Assembly: GCA_963082875.1 (NCBI GenBank)
Contig: OY720103.1
Coordinates: 8,494,001 to 8,558,000 of the forward strand
DNA from: Corella eumyota
Taxonomy: Eukaryota > Chordata > Ascidiacea > Phlebobranchia > Corellidae
Reading direction: 5' to 3'
Length of the DNA stretch: 64,000 nucleotides
The notes under the pieces were generated by a model, which saw only the letters and a program-made list of their open reading frames with translations, was not told the DNA's origin and did not search any database. This document shows, one piece after another, positions 21,013 to 34,555 of the stretch. The first letter of the stretch is position 1, and the number at the start of each line of letters is the position of its first letter. A program made the translations under genes and the position numbers.

Positions 21013-23047
21013 AATATTATTTTACTATCATGAAGTTGGTTGTTATTTTAAAAAAAAATTTTTCTGATTACTTTAAAATAATACGTTAAACTTTAAACAC
21101 CACGAAGATTTGTAAACCTATCATGACGTTTATGTTAAATTAGGCTATTGTTTATCTTCCGACTGTAATTAACAGCTTATGCAAATTCTAACTCGCGAAT
21201 ATAAAAAAAGTCGACTAAATTTTATTATTTTTTTTGATATTCTGTGCAATGTTTTTGCACAAGTAGCAAATTTAATAATTTTGATTGTTCTTAATGATTG
21301 GTTGTGTACAAGAATATGAGATTCCGACTATTTAAAAAAAATTAACACTAAATTTACTTTGAAGTCCAAATCCATGTTTGTTTGGTGGCGTCCGTTTAGT
21401 AAAACTAAATTGCCAGGTTTAATTTAAGTATATGCACTTAATATGAAGCGTAAATGACTAGATTAAAATATGAATCAATACCAGAAAAAAAACAGATAAA
21501 TTTTTGTGCGACAAGAAATGTTAAATATAAACTGCAAATTTCATAAACAAGTTATAATTAAAAGCATTCGATATACTTTTGACATCGAAAAAAGAAAGTC
21601 AAAGCTTGTCAGCACATAAAATTTCGTATTAAATCAACATCAAATATTTTTTTTATTAAAATTAAAGTAAGTTTATGTGAATTTATTTTAAATAAGTTAC
21701 ATACCAATCAACCTTAATGACAACTTAATTTCTAATATCTTAAAAAAAAACTTATTTTAGCTGTGTTTTTTAAAAGAAAAAAGCAAAAATAGCACTTAAA
21801 ATATAAATTTACCATTTGACTTTAAAAAGCTGCTATGGTTTTTTGTTAAAAAAAAGAATGCCCTATTAAATGGTTGTCACAGTAATTCTGACGCAGGGTT
21901 TAAAATAACGAAAATAAATGCAAGTAATTAAAAGTAACTTAAATGTAAACACATCAAAAAATTAAGTAAATTATTAATGAAACAAAAAAAATAAAATTAA
22001 AGTTACCATATTTTTCAACAAAAGCGCAAAATTTTATTATTTGCTTCCTGTAGAGTTTCTACAAAGTGTTAAAAAAGGGCAAATTCTAACTAACTTTATC
22101 GAACCGCTGACATTTTGTGATGTGCATATTTTGGTATGCAAGAAGTTAATTAAACTTTTGTAATCGAGGAATATTTTAGTTATTTGCAGCTAATAGCTTA
22201 GTTCGACATCATTTTGCAGAAGCATTTGGTAAGTGCAACAGTCATTAAATACACTTTTCTGTCTGTCTGTTTAATATTAAAACTGTGTTGATGGAATACA
22301 CTAACAAAAGTAAGGTTGCCTATTTTTATTGCAAACTTAGGCTATTTATGTACATTACACAAACACTTGAACAATAAGAGTAGGACAACAACATAAACAT
22401 GGGGTGATGTTGTGATTGTATAGAGAAGAGAAAGGATGGCTAGGAAAAGGAGGAGGGAGGGGGGTGGTGGAGATTTAAGTATGTAGAGGTAAAAGAATAT
22501 TTATTCGAAAGAAAAGTTAAATAGATTATCAACAAAAACTTTATAATCTGAGGTGTCTTAATTACAATGCTTAATAATATATCGTGTTATTTTATAGAAG
22601 AGCTGACAAGATGAACAAGAAAATTAATAAATTGTTTATAAATATTTTCGTTGAAATCTATTGTCAGTTGTTACATAACTTGCACCATTATTTCCCCAAA
22701 GTTTTTAGTTTTAAACTTAATAGACGCTTATAATAAAATAAATCTGTTATGCTACTTTGCTTTTTATTGTGTCAATTCAAGCTCTATTAAAATGAGAATT
22801 TGAAATATACAAAATACGTTTTAAATTATATAGGAAATAGACAATAATAAATAAATTTTGCGTACGCCGTGTGAAAGGGCCTTTATTTTAAACAATTAAC
22901 TATTAAATCTAAAAATAGCGTGTTTACAGCAAATAAATTCAAAAAGTTTCTGGGGAAGCATGCCCATTATTTCGTTTTTTGTTTGGACAGACTTAACATT
23001 TTTAAAGTTTTAATTAACAAAACATTATTTATCAAATTTGACAGTGC

Positions 23048-23120
23048 GGGTGCGTGGCGCAATGGATAACGCGTCTGCCTACGGAGCAGAAGATTCCAGG
23101 TTCGAGTCCTGGCGCGCTCG
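23048..23120 (+). tRNA. tRNA-Arg-ACG: tRNA-Arg(ACG), unit 4
   Basis: Intact cloverleaf with consensus A and B boxes and an adjacent TTTT terminator. Confidence 0.96.
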
Positions 23121-24389
23121 TATTTTATTTAGCAAAATTTTTCCTACTTTAAGTACGTGAAATACTTATTTATGCTTAAGACATATTTATTTGTTCACTT
23201 TTCATCACACACAGAGTTACGGTTGCTAATTGAATCACACGATGTAATTGATAAAGTCGGTTTCATTTCACAATGGCATTGTGACGTTGAATAAAAGGGC
23301 AAAAAATTTGTACCTTTTTGCATAGGAAAGGGTGACCCTTGCCTAAATTTTTTTAAATCATTTTACAATTAATAAAACAAAAATAAACAATTGGATTAGG
23401 TTAAAGTAGTGATTGGGCTTCGTGAATAATAAAAAAGTGGCAATAAAGAGTAGGAAATGTATGTAATTTTTTTATACGCTATTTGAAGCGGTTTTATTGC
23501 ATACTGTACAAAATCGTAAAACATACTCGTTGGGTTAATAAGTTTGCTTTGTTCTTTAAAAACACGATTAATAACGATAAAATTGCATCGCAGCGAAACA
23601 AAGCCATGTGTATTATAAGACGTCTTATATTTCTAGTTGTTGTTTAATTGTAAAAAAACTTAAAAAATGAGAAGCTGAATAAGTCAAGATGTAGTTTTTA
23701 AACAACAAATTTAATTTTCATACACAAAAGGTAAGTATTCTTTTTCTGAAAATAATTTTTAACTAGGGATATTCTCGGATAGAACATAAGAAGCCAATTT
23801 TCCAATTCGGTAAGTGATTGGTTTTGTGATAACAAACAAGGAGGTGCCTAGAATAAACATCCTTATATTGCAAAGTCTGAATAGTGGTAGCGTTAATCGG
23901 TTTTGCAACGCTTTGCAATAAAACTTGCAAATGCTTACTAGCAAGATTTATTACCGTCAACATTGTCACCAGACCAAGGAGCACAGTTTCAGTCGATACT
24001 TTTTAGGATTAAAATTTTCTTGACCTCACTCCCTACAAGAGTCTTTTACAGCGTTTATTTGTTCAAGCAAATGCTCAAAATATCAAAAACATTTTACTTA
24101 AAGTGGTAAAGGTTCATGATTTTTACTTTGGGTATAAAATTAGGTATTTTATTGTCAATTATGCTTAAATATTTGCTTGATTAATAAAAAATAAGATAAA
24201 TATTTTGCTTTTAAATTTAGTTTGATTATATTATACGACATCGATGCGTGTTTGTTTGCTGAAATTTAGTCTAGTTATTATAAAGGTTATATTTTAATTT
24301 ACTGTGTAAGTTTTTTTTATAAAAAAAAGGTTTAAACGGTTTTGAACCAAATGTCATTTTTTTTAAAATAAATCAAGTTAAAATGAAAT

Positions 24390-24472
24390 TACTGGGTGTG
24401 GGGTTCGAACCCAAGCGGACATTCGTCCATTGGAACTTCAGTCCAACGCCTTAACCACTCGTCCAACCCAGT
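24390..24472 (-). tRNA. Leu-type tRNA with Phe anticodon GAA, unit 4
   Basis: The body is that of tRNA-Leu: the same acceptor stem, a long variable arm (GGAC/GTCC) and discriminator A. The anticodon loop reads CTGAAGT instead of CTTAAGT. The anticodon is therefore GAA (complement at 24437-24439), which pairs with the phenylalanine codons UUC and UUU. The change is a single base at wobble position 34. Length is the full 83 nt, but the D stem has GAC instead of GCC and the first T-stem base is T rather than G, each giving a mismatch. Eukaryotic LeuRS is known to rely largely on the discriminator and body, so leucine charging is possible; that is inference. It could instead be a pseudogene. Confidence 0.85.
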
Positions 24473-25536
24473 AAGTGCGAAAGCCTTGTTAAGATGCTAA
24501 TAAACATAAATCTTAAGTAAGCCACCAATTGTGATTGGCAGCCTTATGCCTTATTGTCTTTCGAAACTTTGATTTTAAGTCAATTTTTTTTGGTTGGTTT
24601 AAACAAGGTGTTTGCGTAGCGAGCTTTGTGCGTACTTCGCGTCCTACTATTTCCTCGGGTATTCTAAACTTTTTTGGGGTGGTTCATTTTAAAGTAGGAA
24701 ATGTCATTTTGTATTGCCTTTAACATGCATTTTATTTAAATAACACGATTAGATATATAAAACTGTTATTATATTGCAAAACCTGTTACAGCAATAAAAT
24801 AAATTTTAAATGGGCAAGTAATTCTTTTCTTTAATGAAATGCAATAACAGTCTTTAATTTAGTAACCATAATTATTTTTGTAATTGCGACAAAAATTATT
24901 TTAAATCACTTTATTAACAAAAGTAAATTAACGTAAAAGTTGCAACAAATATTTGCAGCTGGCCATTTACCCACAACCAGCAATTCGAATTTTTATCACT
25001 TTTGCTTATTTATTAAACATATATGTAGTTTTACAGACGTGATCCTACAACTTGAGTTGTAATAAAGAATATCTATCGGCTTACGTTTAAAAAATTAAAA
25101 ATACGAACAATATGCCTTTTTTCTTTTAACTTTATTAATTGTTAGTCCACAAATAAGATTGGTTTGATTAAAATTCGATAAAAAATGTTAAAATTTAACA
25201 TTCGTTTGATTAAAATTTGACAATTTGTTCAGCAAAATTTTATAAAATTCTGTTTTTAAAAATTATACAAATAGCATATATACCTTATTCAAATAGGAAC
25301 AAAGTTGGTTGTTAGAAACGGTCAAAAGAATAACAGCAATTATAACTGTAAAGAAACTGCACTTAGCATATCTACACATATTACTGTAAATACCTAGCTT
25401 ATTGGGACAAAAATCTACACTTAACCAATAAAAATAATTAAAACCCCAAAACCATGAAAAAATTACAATGCCATGGGACGAGCATTTAAATAATTGAATA
25501 AAATCACGCTAGCTGCCTCAAGAAGGAAAAGCAAGA

Positions 25537-26325
25537 GTTGCCGTGACCGATTGGTTAAGGCTATAAAAAAGGAAACTAATCAGCACTGCAGGCACAAGTT
25601 CGAATCCTGCCGAAAACGCATTTTTTTTGCATTTTTTAATTAAAAATTAAATTAAATAAATACAATTTTAGAAATTAAAGTTGCCTTGAAAAGTAAACAA
25701 AAAAGTTGTCGTGGCCGAGGCCATAGACTTACAATCTTTTAGGCGCTGTCCGCACATATTCGAATCCTGCCGACAACGAATTTTTTTATTTAGTTTTAGT
25801 TCAAATTTAAATAATTAATTAAAATCGCGCTAGCTGCTCGGGGAAAAAAACTTATTTTAGACTTGATTTCTTTTAGGCTCTGCCCGCGAAGGTTCGAGTC
25901 CAGCCGATAACGCATTTTTATTTCAGTTTTGTTATAAAATTAATTTAAATCACGCTAGCTGCTCCGAGAATCCAACATAACAGTTGTCAGGTTCGAATCC
26001 TGCCGACAACGCATTATTTTATTTTAAATACAAATTTAATTAACTAATTAAAATCACGCGAGGTGCTTCTAGAATGGAACATTAGAGTTGTCGTGGCCGA
26101 TTGGTGGAGCTATAGGTTTGAGTTTTTTGAGGCTCTGCCCGCGCAGGTTCGACTCATGCCGACAACGCTTTATTTTATGTTTTAATACAACTTTAAATAA
26201 TTTGATTAAATCACGCTGGCTGCTCCGAGATTCCAACATACGAATTGGCGTGGCCGAGTCGTTAAGGCAATCGACTTGAAATCTTTTGCGCTTTGCCCGC
26301 GAAGGTTCGAATCCTGTCGACAACG
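25537..26325 (+). pseudogene. tRNA-Ser relic cluster S1-S6, unit 4
   Basis: Same six relics as unit 2. Confidence 0.8.
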
Positions 26326-26478
26326 GATTTTTTTTTACTAATTTTTTAACTAAAATTACGCTAGCTGCCTTAAAGGGAACAAAGAGTTTATCCACAAAAA
26401 ATAAGTAACGTTGTTCAGTGGATATCGTTGGACAGTACCTTCATAATAAAACTTTTACTGATCGTGCGGTAAATGATT

Positions 26479-26550
26479 AGGCGCTAATGGGGATCGACCC
26501 CAGGACCTTCTTTTTACTAGACAGGCGCTTTAACACTATGTCATAATGCC
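26479..26550 (-). pseudogene. tRNA-Thr(AGT) pseudogene, unit 4
   Basis: Same sequence and defects as the unit 1 copy. Confidence 0.75.
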
Positions 26551-26934
26551 TTTAAAGAAAGTCGATGTATCAGTCATGTCGTTACAAACAAATGTATTTA
26601 AAATAAAGTAAAGTATTTTAATATTTAAATTCTTGTTGAAAACTCCCAAATTGAACGATCTATGCATCATAACATTAAAACGCACGTCGAAAATAAAAAA
26701 ACTATTTCTACACGGACCGTCTGGGTGAAAACCAGAAATCCCAAGCTTGACAAGCATAAACTTTACCACCGATGTTTAATATTGTCTCCAAGATAAGTTT
26801 TGTTAAAAATGGAGTGTAGTAAATTTATTGATTAATAACTGCCCTTAGATGTCGGTTGTTTACAAGAATATAAAATTCTGTCTAATTTCTTTCAAAATTA
26901 AACGCTAAATTAAGTAATGTCTAAATCCATGTTT

Positions 26935-27079
26935 ACCTCCAACTTTTCGGTTAAAGAGTTAAACGCGCCAATGATTGCGACACAGAAACGACTGATTTGC
27001 GACATTTCTATCAAATTTGCAAAGCAAAATTGTAAAAAAAGCGATTATATATTTGACCCTAGGTGGACTCGAACCGCAA
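26935..27079 (-). pseudogene. tRNA-Asn fragments at unit junction, unit 4
   Basis: Same two fragments as in unit 1, short-unit junction. Confidence 0.75.
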
Positions 27080-27712
27080 TCTTTTAAATTAAAAAGAAAA
27101 TAATAATGATAAACATTTATCTAATAATTAAATACATAAAATTTGATTTAATAATTTAGTTGATAATCATAATTAATTTATGTTTATGATTATCTTTATT
27201 TATTAATAGAGATTTATTTCAAAAATGATGAAATTATTTTAAATCTTATTTTATTTATCAAATAAATCTAGTTGTAAGTATTTTTGCTTGTTGTGATGAT
27301 GAATTTAAAATTACTTTGACACAATTATTGCGTTTTAAAAAAACCCTTTTCAATATAAATATATTAAAACAGTTTTACAAACGTAAACATGTGCATTACC
27401 AGCTTCTTTTAAACATCTTTAGAAGACAAAAATAATTTTATAAATCCAAAATCAGATGATTGATTTAATGGAAGTTAAAGAATCTGTATTTTTCCATTAA
27501 TCTTAAAGGTTGATAAACTACTTTTTTTGCTAGATGGTGGACTAAATTGCAGAAAAAATCTTAAAGGTCTGTGTTTTTTTCAAAACTCCTTTATATTGCC
27601 CACCACTTGCCTGAACATTACCAGACAGGATTGCATAATTAGTAATAACAAATTTTAACTTGTTTAAAAAAACTTTTGAATCGAATCAGTATTTTATTTA
27701 TTTAGTCACCAA

Positions 27713-27784
27713 GGCTTCATAGCTTAGTGGTAAAGCGTCTGTCTCGTAAACAGGAGATCCTGGGTTCAATCTCCAGAAACGCCT
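27713..27784 (+). tRNA. tRNA-Thr-CGT: tRNA-Thr(CGT)-like gene, unit 5
   Basis: Same gene body as unit 1, including the three acceptor mismatches. Confidence 0.7.
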
Positions 27785-29819
27785 AATATTATTTTACTAT
27801 CATGAAGTTGGTTGTTATTTTAAAAAAAATTTTTTCTGATTACTTTAAAATAATACGTTAAACTTTAAACACCACGAAGATTTGTAAACCTATCATGACG
27901 TTTATGTTAAATTAGGCTATTGTTTATCTTCCGACTGTAATTAACAGCTTATGCAAATTCTAACTCGCGAATATAAAAAAAGTCGACTAAATTTTATTAT
28001 TTTTTTTGATATTCTGTGCAATGTTTTTGCACAAGTAGCAAATTTAATAATTTTGATTGTTCTTAATGATTGGTTGTGTACAAGAATATGAGATTCCGAC
28101 TATTTAAAAAAAATTAACACTAAATTTACTTTGAAGTCCAAATCCATGTTTGTTTGGTGGCGTCCGTTTAGTAAAACTAAATTGCCAGGTTTAATTTAAG
28201 TATATGCACTTAATATGAAGCGTAAATGACTAGATTAAAATATGAATCAATACCAGAAAAAAAACAGATAAATTTTTGTGCGACAAGAAATGTTAAATAT
28301 AAACTGCAAATTTCATAAACAAGTTATAATTAAAAGCATTCGATATACTTTTGACATCGAAAAAAGAAAGTCAAAGCTTGTCAGCACATAAAATTTCGTA
28401 TTAAATCAACATCAAATATTTTTTTTATTAAAATTAAAGTAAGTTTATGTGAATTTATTTTAAATAAGTTACATACCAATCAACCTTAATGACAACTTAA
28501 TTTCTAATATCTTAAAAAAAAACTTATTTTAGCTGTGTTTTTTAAAAGAAAAAAGCAAAAATAGCACTTAAAATATAAATTTACCATTTGACTTTAAAAA
28601 GCTGCTATGGTTTTTTGTTAAAAAAAAGAATGCCCTATTAAATGGTTGTCACAGTAATTCTGACGCAGGGTTTAAAATAACGAAAATAAATGCAAGTAAT
28701 TAAAAGTAACTTAAATGTAAACACATCAAAAAATTAAGTAAATTATTAATGAAACAAAAAAAATAAAATTAAAGTTACCATATTTTTCAACAAAAGCGCA
28801 AAATTTTATTATTTGCTTCCTGTAGAGTTTCTACAAAGTGTTAAAAAAGGGCAAATTCTAACTAACTTTATCGAACCGCTGACATTTTGTGATGTGCATA
28901 TTTTGGTATGCAAGAAGTTAATTAAACTTTTGTAATCGAGGAATATTTTAGTTATTTGCAGCTAATAGCTTAGTTCGACATCATTTTGCAGAAGCATTTG
29001 GTAAGTGCAACAGTCATTAAATACACTTTTCTGTCTGTCTGTTTAATATTAAAACTGTGTTGATGGAATACACTAACAAAAGTAAGGTTGCCTATTTTTA
29101 TTGCAAACTTAGGCTATTTATGTACATTACACAAACACTTGAACAATAAGAGTAGGACAACAACATAAACATGGGGTGATGTTGTGATTGTATAGAGAAG
29201 AGAAAGGATGGCTAGGAAAAGGAGGAGGGAGGGGGGTGGTGGAGATTTAAGTATGTAGAGGTAAAAGAATATTTATTCGAAAGAAAAGTTAAATAGATTA
29301 TCAACAAAAACTTTATAATCTGAGGTGTCTTAATTACAATGCTTAATAATATATCGTGTTATTTTATAGAAGAGCTGACAAGATGAACAAGAAAATTAAT
29401 AAATTGTTTATAAATATTTTCGTTGAAATCTATTGTCAGTTGTTACATAACTTGCACCATTATTTCCCCAAAGTTTTTAGTTTTAAACTTAATAGACGCT
29501 TATAATAAAATAAATCTGTTATGCTACTTTGCTTTTTATTGTGTCAATTCAAGCTCTATTAAAATGAGAATTTGAAATATACAAAATACGTTTTAAATTA
29601 TATAGGAAATAGACAATAATAAATAAATTTTGCGTACGCCGTGTGAAAGGGCCTTTATTTTAAACAATTAACTATTAAATCTAAAAATAGCGTGTTTACA
29701 GCAAATAAATTCAAAAAGTTTCTGGGGAAGCATGCCCATTATTTCGTTTTTTGTTTGGACAGACTTAACATTTTTAAAGTTTTAATTAACAAAACATTAT
29801 TTATCAAATTTGACAGTGC

Positions 29820-29892
29820 GGGTGCGTGGCGCAATGGATAACGCGTCTGCCTACGGAGCAGAAGATTCCAGGTTCGAGTCCTGGCGCGCTCG
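29820..29892 (+). tRNA. tRNA-Arg-ACG: tRNA-Arg(ACG), unit 5
   Basis: Intact cloverleaf with consensus A and B boxes and an adjacent TTTT terminator. Confidence 0.96.
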
Positions 29893-31161
29893 TATTTTAT
29901 TTAGCAAAATTTTTCCTACTTTAAGTACGTGAAATACTTATTTATGCTTAAGACATATTTATTTGTTCACTTTTCATCACACACAGAGTTACGGTTGCTA
30001 ATTGAATCACACGATGTAATTGATAAAGTCGGTTTCATTTCACAATGGCATTGTGACGTTGAATAAAAGGGCAAAAAATTTGTACTTTTTTGCATAGGGA
30101 AGGGTGACCCTTGCCTAAATTTTTTTAAATCATTTTACAATTAATAAAACAAAAATAAACAATTGGATTAGGTTAAAGTAGTGATTGGGCTTCGTGAATA
30201 ATAAAAAAGTGGCAATAAAGAGTAGGAAATGTATGTAATTTTTTTATACGCTATTTGAAGCGGTTTTATTGCATACTGTACAAAATCGTAAAACATACTC
30301 GTTGGGTTAATAAGTTTGCTTTGTTCTTTAAAAACACGATTAATAACGATAAAATTGCATCGCAGCGAAACAAAGCCATGTGTATTATAAGACGTCTTAT
30401 ATTTCTAGTTGTTGTTTAATTGTAAAAAAACTTAAAAAATGAGAAGCTGAATAAGTCAAGATGTAGTTTTTAAACAACAAATTTAATTTTCATACACAAA
30501 AGGTAAGTATTCTTTTTCTGAAAATAATTTTTAACTAGGGATATTCTCGGATAGAACATAAGAAGCCAATTTTCCAATTCGGTAAGTGATTGGTTTTGTG
30601 ATAACAAACAAGGAGGTGCCTAGAATAAACATCCTTATATTGCAAAGTCTGAATAGTGGTAGCGTTAATCGGTTTTGCAACGCTTTGCAATAAAACTTGC
30701 AAATGCTTACTAGCAAGATTTATTACCGTCAACATTGTCACCAGACCAAGGAGCACAGTTTCAGTCGATACTTTTTAGGATTAAAATTTTCTTGACCTCA
30801 CTCCCTACAAGAGTCTTTTACAGCGTTTATTTGTTCAAGCAAATGCTCAAAATATCAAAAACATTTTACTTAAAGTGGTAAAGGTTCATGATTTTTACTT
30901 TGGGTATAAAATTAGGTATTTTATTGTCAATTATGCTTAAATATTTGCTTGATTAATAAAAAATAAGATAAATATTTTGCTTTTAAATTTAGTTTGATTA
31001 TATTATACGACATCGATGCGTGTTTGTTTGCTGAAATTTAGTCTAGTTATTATAAAGGTTATATTTTAATTTACTGTGTAAGTTTTTTTTATAAAAAAAA
31101 GGTTTAAACGGTTTTGAACCAAATGTCATTTTTTTTAAAATAAATCAAGTTAAAATGAAAT

Positions 31162-31243
31162 TACTGGGTGTGGGGTTCGAACCCACGCGGACATTCGTCC
31201 ATTGGAACTTAAGTCCAACGCCTTAACCACTCGCCAACCCAGT
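31162..31243 (-). tRNA. tRNA-Leu-TAA: tRNA-Leu(TAA), D-arm deletion, unit 5
   Basis: Same form as units 2 and 3: anticodon TAA, A box one base short, remainder intact. Confidence 0.87.
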
Positions 31244-32307
31244 AAGTGCGAAAGCCTTGTTAAGATGCTAATAAACATAAATCTTAAGTAAGCCACCAAT
31301 TGTGATTGGCAGCCTTATGCCTTATTGTCTTTCGAAACTTTGATTTTAAGTCAATTTTTTTTGGTTGGTTTAAACAAGGTGTTTGCGTAGCGAGCTTTGT
31401 GCGTACTTCGCGTCCTACTATTTCCTCGGGTATTCTAAACTTTTTTGGGGTGGTTCATTTTAAAGTAGGAAATGTCATTTTGTATTGCCTTTAACATGCA
31501 TTTTATTTAAATAACACGATTAGATATATAAAACTGTTATTATATTGCAAAACCTGTTACAGCAATAAAATAAATTTTAAATGGGCAAGTAATTCTTTTC
31601 TTTAATGAAATGCAATAACAGTCTTTAATTTAGTAACCATAATTATTTTTGTAATTGCGACAAAAATTATTTTAAATCACTTTATTAACAAAAGTAAATT
31701 AACGTAAAAGTTGCAACAAATATTTGCAGCTGGCCATTTACCCACAACCAGCAATTCGAATTTTTATCACTTTTGCTTATTTATTAAACATATATGTAGT
31801 TTTACAGACGTGATCCTACAACTTGAGTTGTAATAAAAAATATCTATCGGCTTACGTTTAAAAAATTAAAAATACGAACAATATGCCTTTTTTCTTTTAA
31901 CTTTATTAATTGTTAGTCCACAAATAAGATTGGTTTGATTAAAATTCGATAAAAAATGTTAAAATTTAACATTCGTTTGATTAAAATTTGACAATTTGTT
32001 CAGCAAAATTTTATAAAATTCTGTTTTTAAAAATTATACAAATAGCATATATACCTTATTCAAATAGGAACAAAGTTGGTTGTTAGAAACGGTCAAAAGA
32101 ATAACAGCAATTATAACTGTAAAGAAACTGCACTTAGCATATCTACACATATTACTGTAAATACCTAGCTTATTGGGACAAAAATCTACACTTAACCAAT
32201 AAAAATAATTAAAACCCCAAAACCATGAAAAAATTACAATGCCATGGGACGAGCATTTAAATAATTGAATAAAATCACGCTAGCTGCCTCAAGAAGGAAA
32301 AGCAAGA

Positions 32308-33096
32308 GTTGCCGTGACCGATTGGTTAAGGCTATAAAAAAGGAAACTAATCAGCACTGCAGGCACAAGTTCGAATCCTGCCGAAAACGCATTTTTTTTG
32401 CATTTTTTAATTAAAAATTAAATTAAATAAATACAATTTTAGAAATTAAAGTTGCCTTGAAAAGTAAACAAAAAAGTTGTCGTGGCCGAGGCCATAGACT
32501 TACAATCTTTTAGGCGCTGTCCGCACATATTCGAATCCTGCCGACAACGAATTTTTTTATTTAGTTTTAGTTCAAATTTAAATAATTAATTAAAATCGCG
32601 CTAGCTGCTCGGGGAAAAAAACTTATTTTAGACTTGATTTCTTTTAGGCTCTGCCCGCGAAGGTTCGAGTCCAGCCGATAACGCATTTTTATTTCAGTTT
32701 TGTTATAAAATTAATTTAAATCACGCTAGCTGCTCCGAGAATCCAACATAACAGTTGTCAGGTTCGAATCCTGCCGACAACGCATTATTTTATTTTAAAT
32801 ACAAATTTAATTAACTAATTAAAATCACGCGAGGTGCTTCTAGAATGGAACATTAGAGTTGTCGTGGCCGATTGGTGGAGCTATAGGTTTGAGTTTTTTG
32901 AGGCTCTGCCCGCGCAGGTTCGACTCATGCCGACAACGCTTTATTTTATGTTTTAATACAACTTTAAATAATTTGATTAAATCACGCTGGCTGCTCCGAG
33001 ATTCCAACATACGAATTGGCGTGGCCGAGTCGTTAAGGCAATCGACTTGAAATCTTTTGCGCTTTGCCCGCGAAGGTTCGAATCCTGTCGACAACG
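32308..33096 (+). pseudogene. tRNA-Ser relic cluster S1-S6, unit 5
   Basis: Same six relics as unit 2. Confidence 0.8.
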
Positions 33097-33249
33097 GATT
33101 TTTTTTTACTAATTTTTTAACTAAAATTACGCTAGCTGCCTTAAAGGGAACAAAGAGTTTATCCACAAAAAATAAGTAACGTTGTTCAGTGGATATCGTT
33201 GGACAGTACCTTCATAATAAAACTTTTACTGATCGTGCGGTAAATGATT

Positions 33250-33321
33250 AGGCGCTAATGGGGATCGACCCCAGGACCTTCTTTTTACTAGACAGGCGCT
33301 TTAACACTATGTCATAATGCC
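33250..33321 (-). pseudogene. tRNA-Thr(AGT) pseudogene, unit 5
   Basis: Same sequence and defects as the unit 1 copy. Confidence 0.75.
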
Positions 33322-33705
33322 TTTAAAGAAAGTCGATGTATCAGTCATGTCGTTACAAACAAATGTATTTAAAATAAAGTAAAGTATTTTAATATTTAAA
33401 TTCTTGTTGAAAACTCCCAAATTGAACGATCTATGCATCATAACATTAAAACGCACGTCGAAAATAAAAAAACTATTTCTACACGGACCGTCTGGGTGAA
33501 AACCAGAAATCCCAAGCTTGACAAGCATAAACTTTACCACCGATGTTTAATATTGTCTCCAAGATAAGTTTTGTTAAAAATGGAGTGTAGTAAATTTATT
33601 GATTAATAACTGCCCTTAGCTGTCGGTTGTTTACAAGAATATAAAATTCTGTCTAATTTCTTTCAAAATTAAACGCTAAATTAAGTAATGTCTAAATCCA
33701 TGTTT

Positions 33706-33850
33706 ACCTCCAACTTTTCGGTTAAAGAGTTAAACGCGCCAATGATTGCGACACAGAAACGACTGATTTGCGACATTTCTATCAAATTTGCAAAGCAAAA
33801 TTGTAAAAAAAGCGATTATATATTTGACCCTAGGTGGACTCGAACCGCAA
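33706..33850 (-). pseudogene. tRNA-Asn fragments at unit junction, unit 5
   Basis: Same two fragments as in unit 1, short-unit junction. Confidence 0.75.
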
Positions 33851-34483
33851 TCTTTTAAATTAAAAAGAAAATAATAATGATAAACATTTATCTAATAATT
33901 AAATACATAAAATTTGATTTAATAATTTAGTTGATAATCATAATTAATTTATGTTTATGATTATCTTTATTTATTAATAGAGATTTATTTCAAAAATGAT
34001 GAAATTATTTTAAATCTTATTTTATTTATCAAATAAATCTAGTTGTAAGTATTTTTGCTTGTTGTGATGATGAATTTAAAATTACTTTGACACAATTATT
34101 GCGTTTTAAAAAAACCCTTTTCAATATAAATATATTAAAACAGTTTTACAAACGTAAACATGTGCATTACCAGCTTCTTTTAAACATCTTTAAAAGACAA
34201 AAATAATTTTATAAATCCAAAATCAGATGATTGATTTAATGGAAGTTAAAGAATCTGTATTTTTCCATTAATCTTAAAGGTTGATAAACTACTTTTTTTG
34301 CTAGATGGTGGACTAAATTGCAGAAAAAATCTTAAAGGTCTGTGTTTTTTTCAAAACTCCCTTATATTGCCCACCACTTGCCTGAACATTACCAGACAGG
34401 ATTGCATAATTAGTAATAACAAATTTTAACTTGTTTAAAAAAACTTTTGAATCGAATCAGTATTTTATTTATTTAGTCACCAA

Positions 34484-34555
34484 GGCTTCATAGCTTAGTG
34501 GTAAAGCGTCTGTCTCGTAAACAGGAGATCCTGGGTTCAATCTCCAGAAACGCCT
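34484..34555 (+). tRNA. tRNA-Thr-CGT: tRNA-Thr(CGT)-like gene, unit 6
   Basis: Same gene body as unit 1, including the three acceptor mismatches. Confidence 0.7.

Larger units (their letters stand above)
20308..27079. repeat. Tandem unit 4 (6,772 bp), B type
   Basis: Complete short unit of type B: CTTTAAAAG and CTCCCTTATA near its start, GTACCTTTTTGCATAGGA after tRNA-Arg, and AAAGAATATC downstream of the Leu gene. It is one base longer than type A because its Leu gene has the full-length D arm. That Leu gene has the GAA anticodon. Confidence 0.97.
27080..33850. repeat. Tandem unit 5 (6,771 bp), A type
   Basis: Complete short unit carrying the same A-type variants as unit 3, including the Leu gene with the one-base D-arm deletion. 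Confidence 0.97.

Noticed and set aside
24390-24472. Reading the unit 4 and 6 anticodon as TGA (Ser)
   Set aside because: Placing the seven-base loop CTGAAGT between stem TTGGA/TCCAA gives positions 34-36 as GAA, not TGA.
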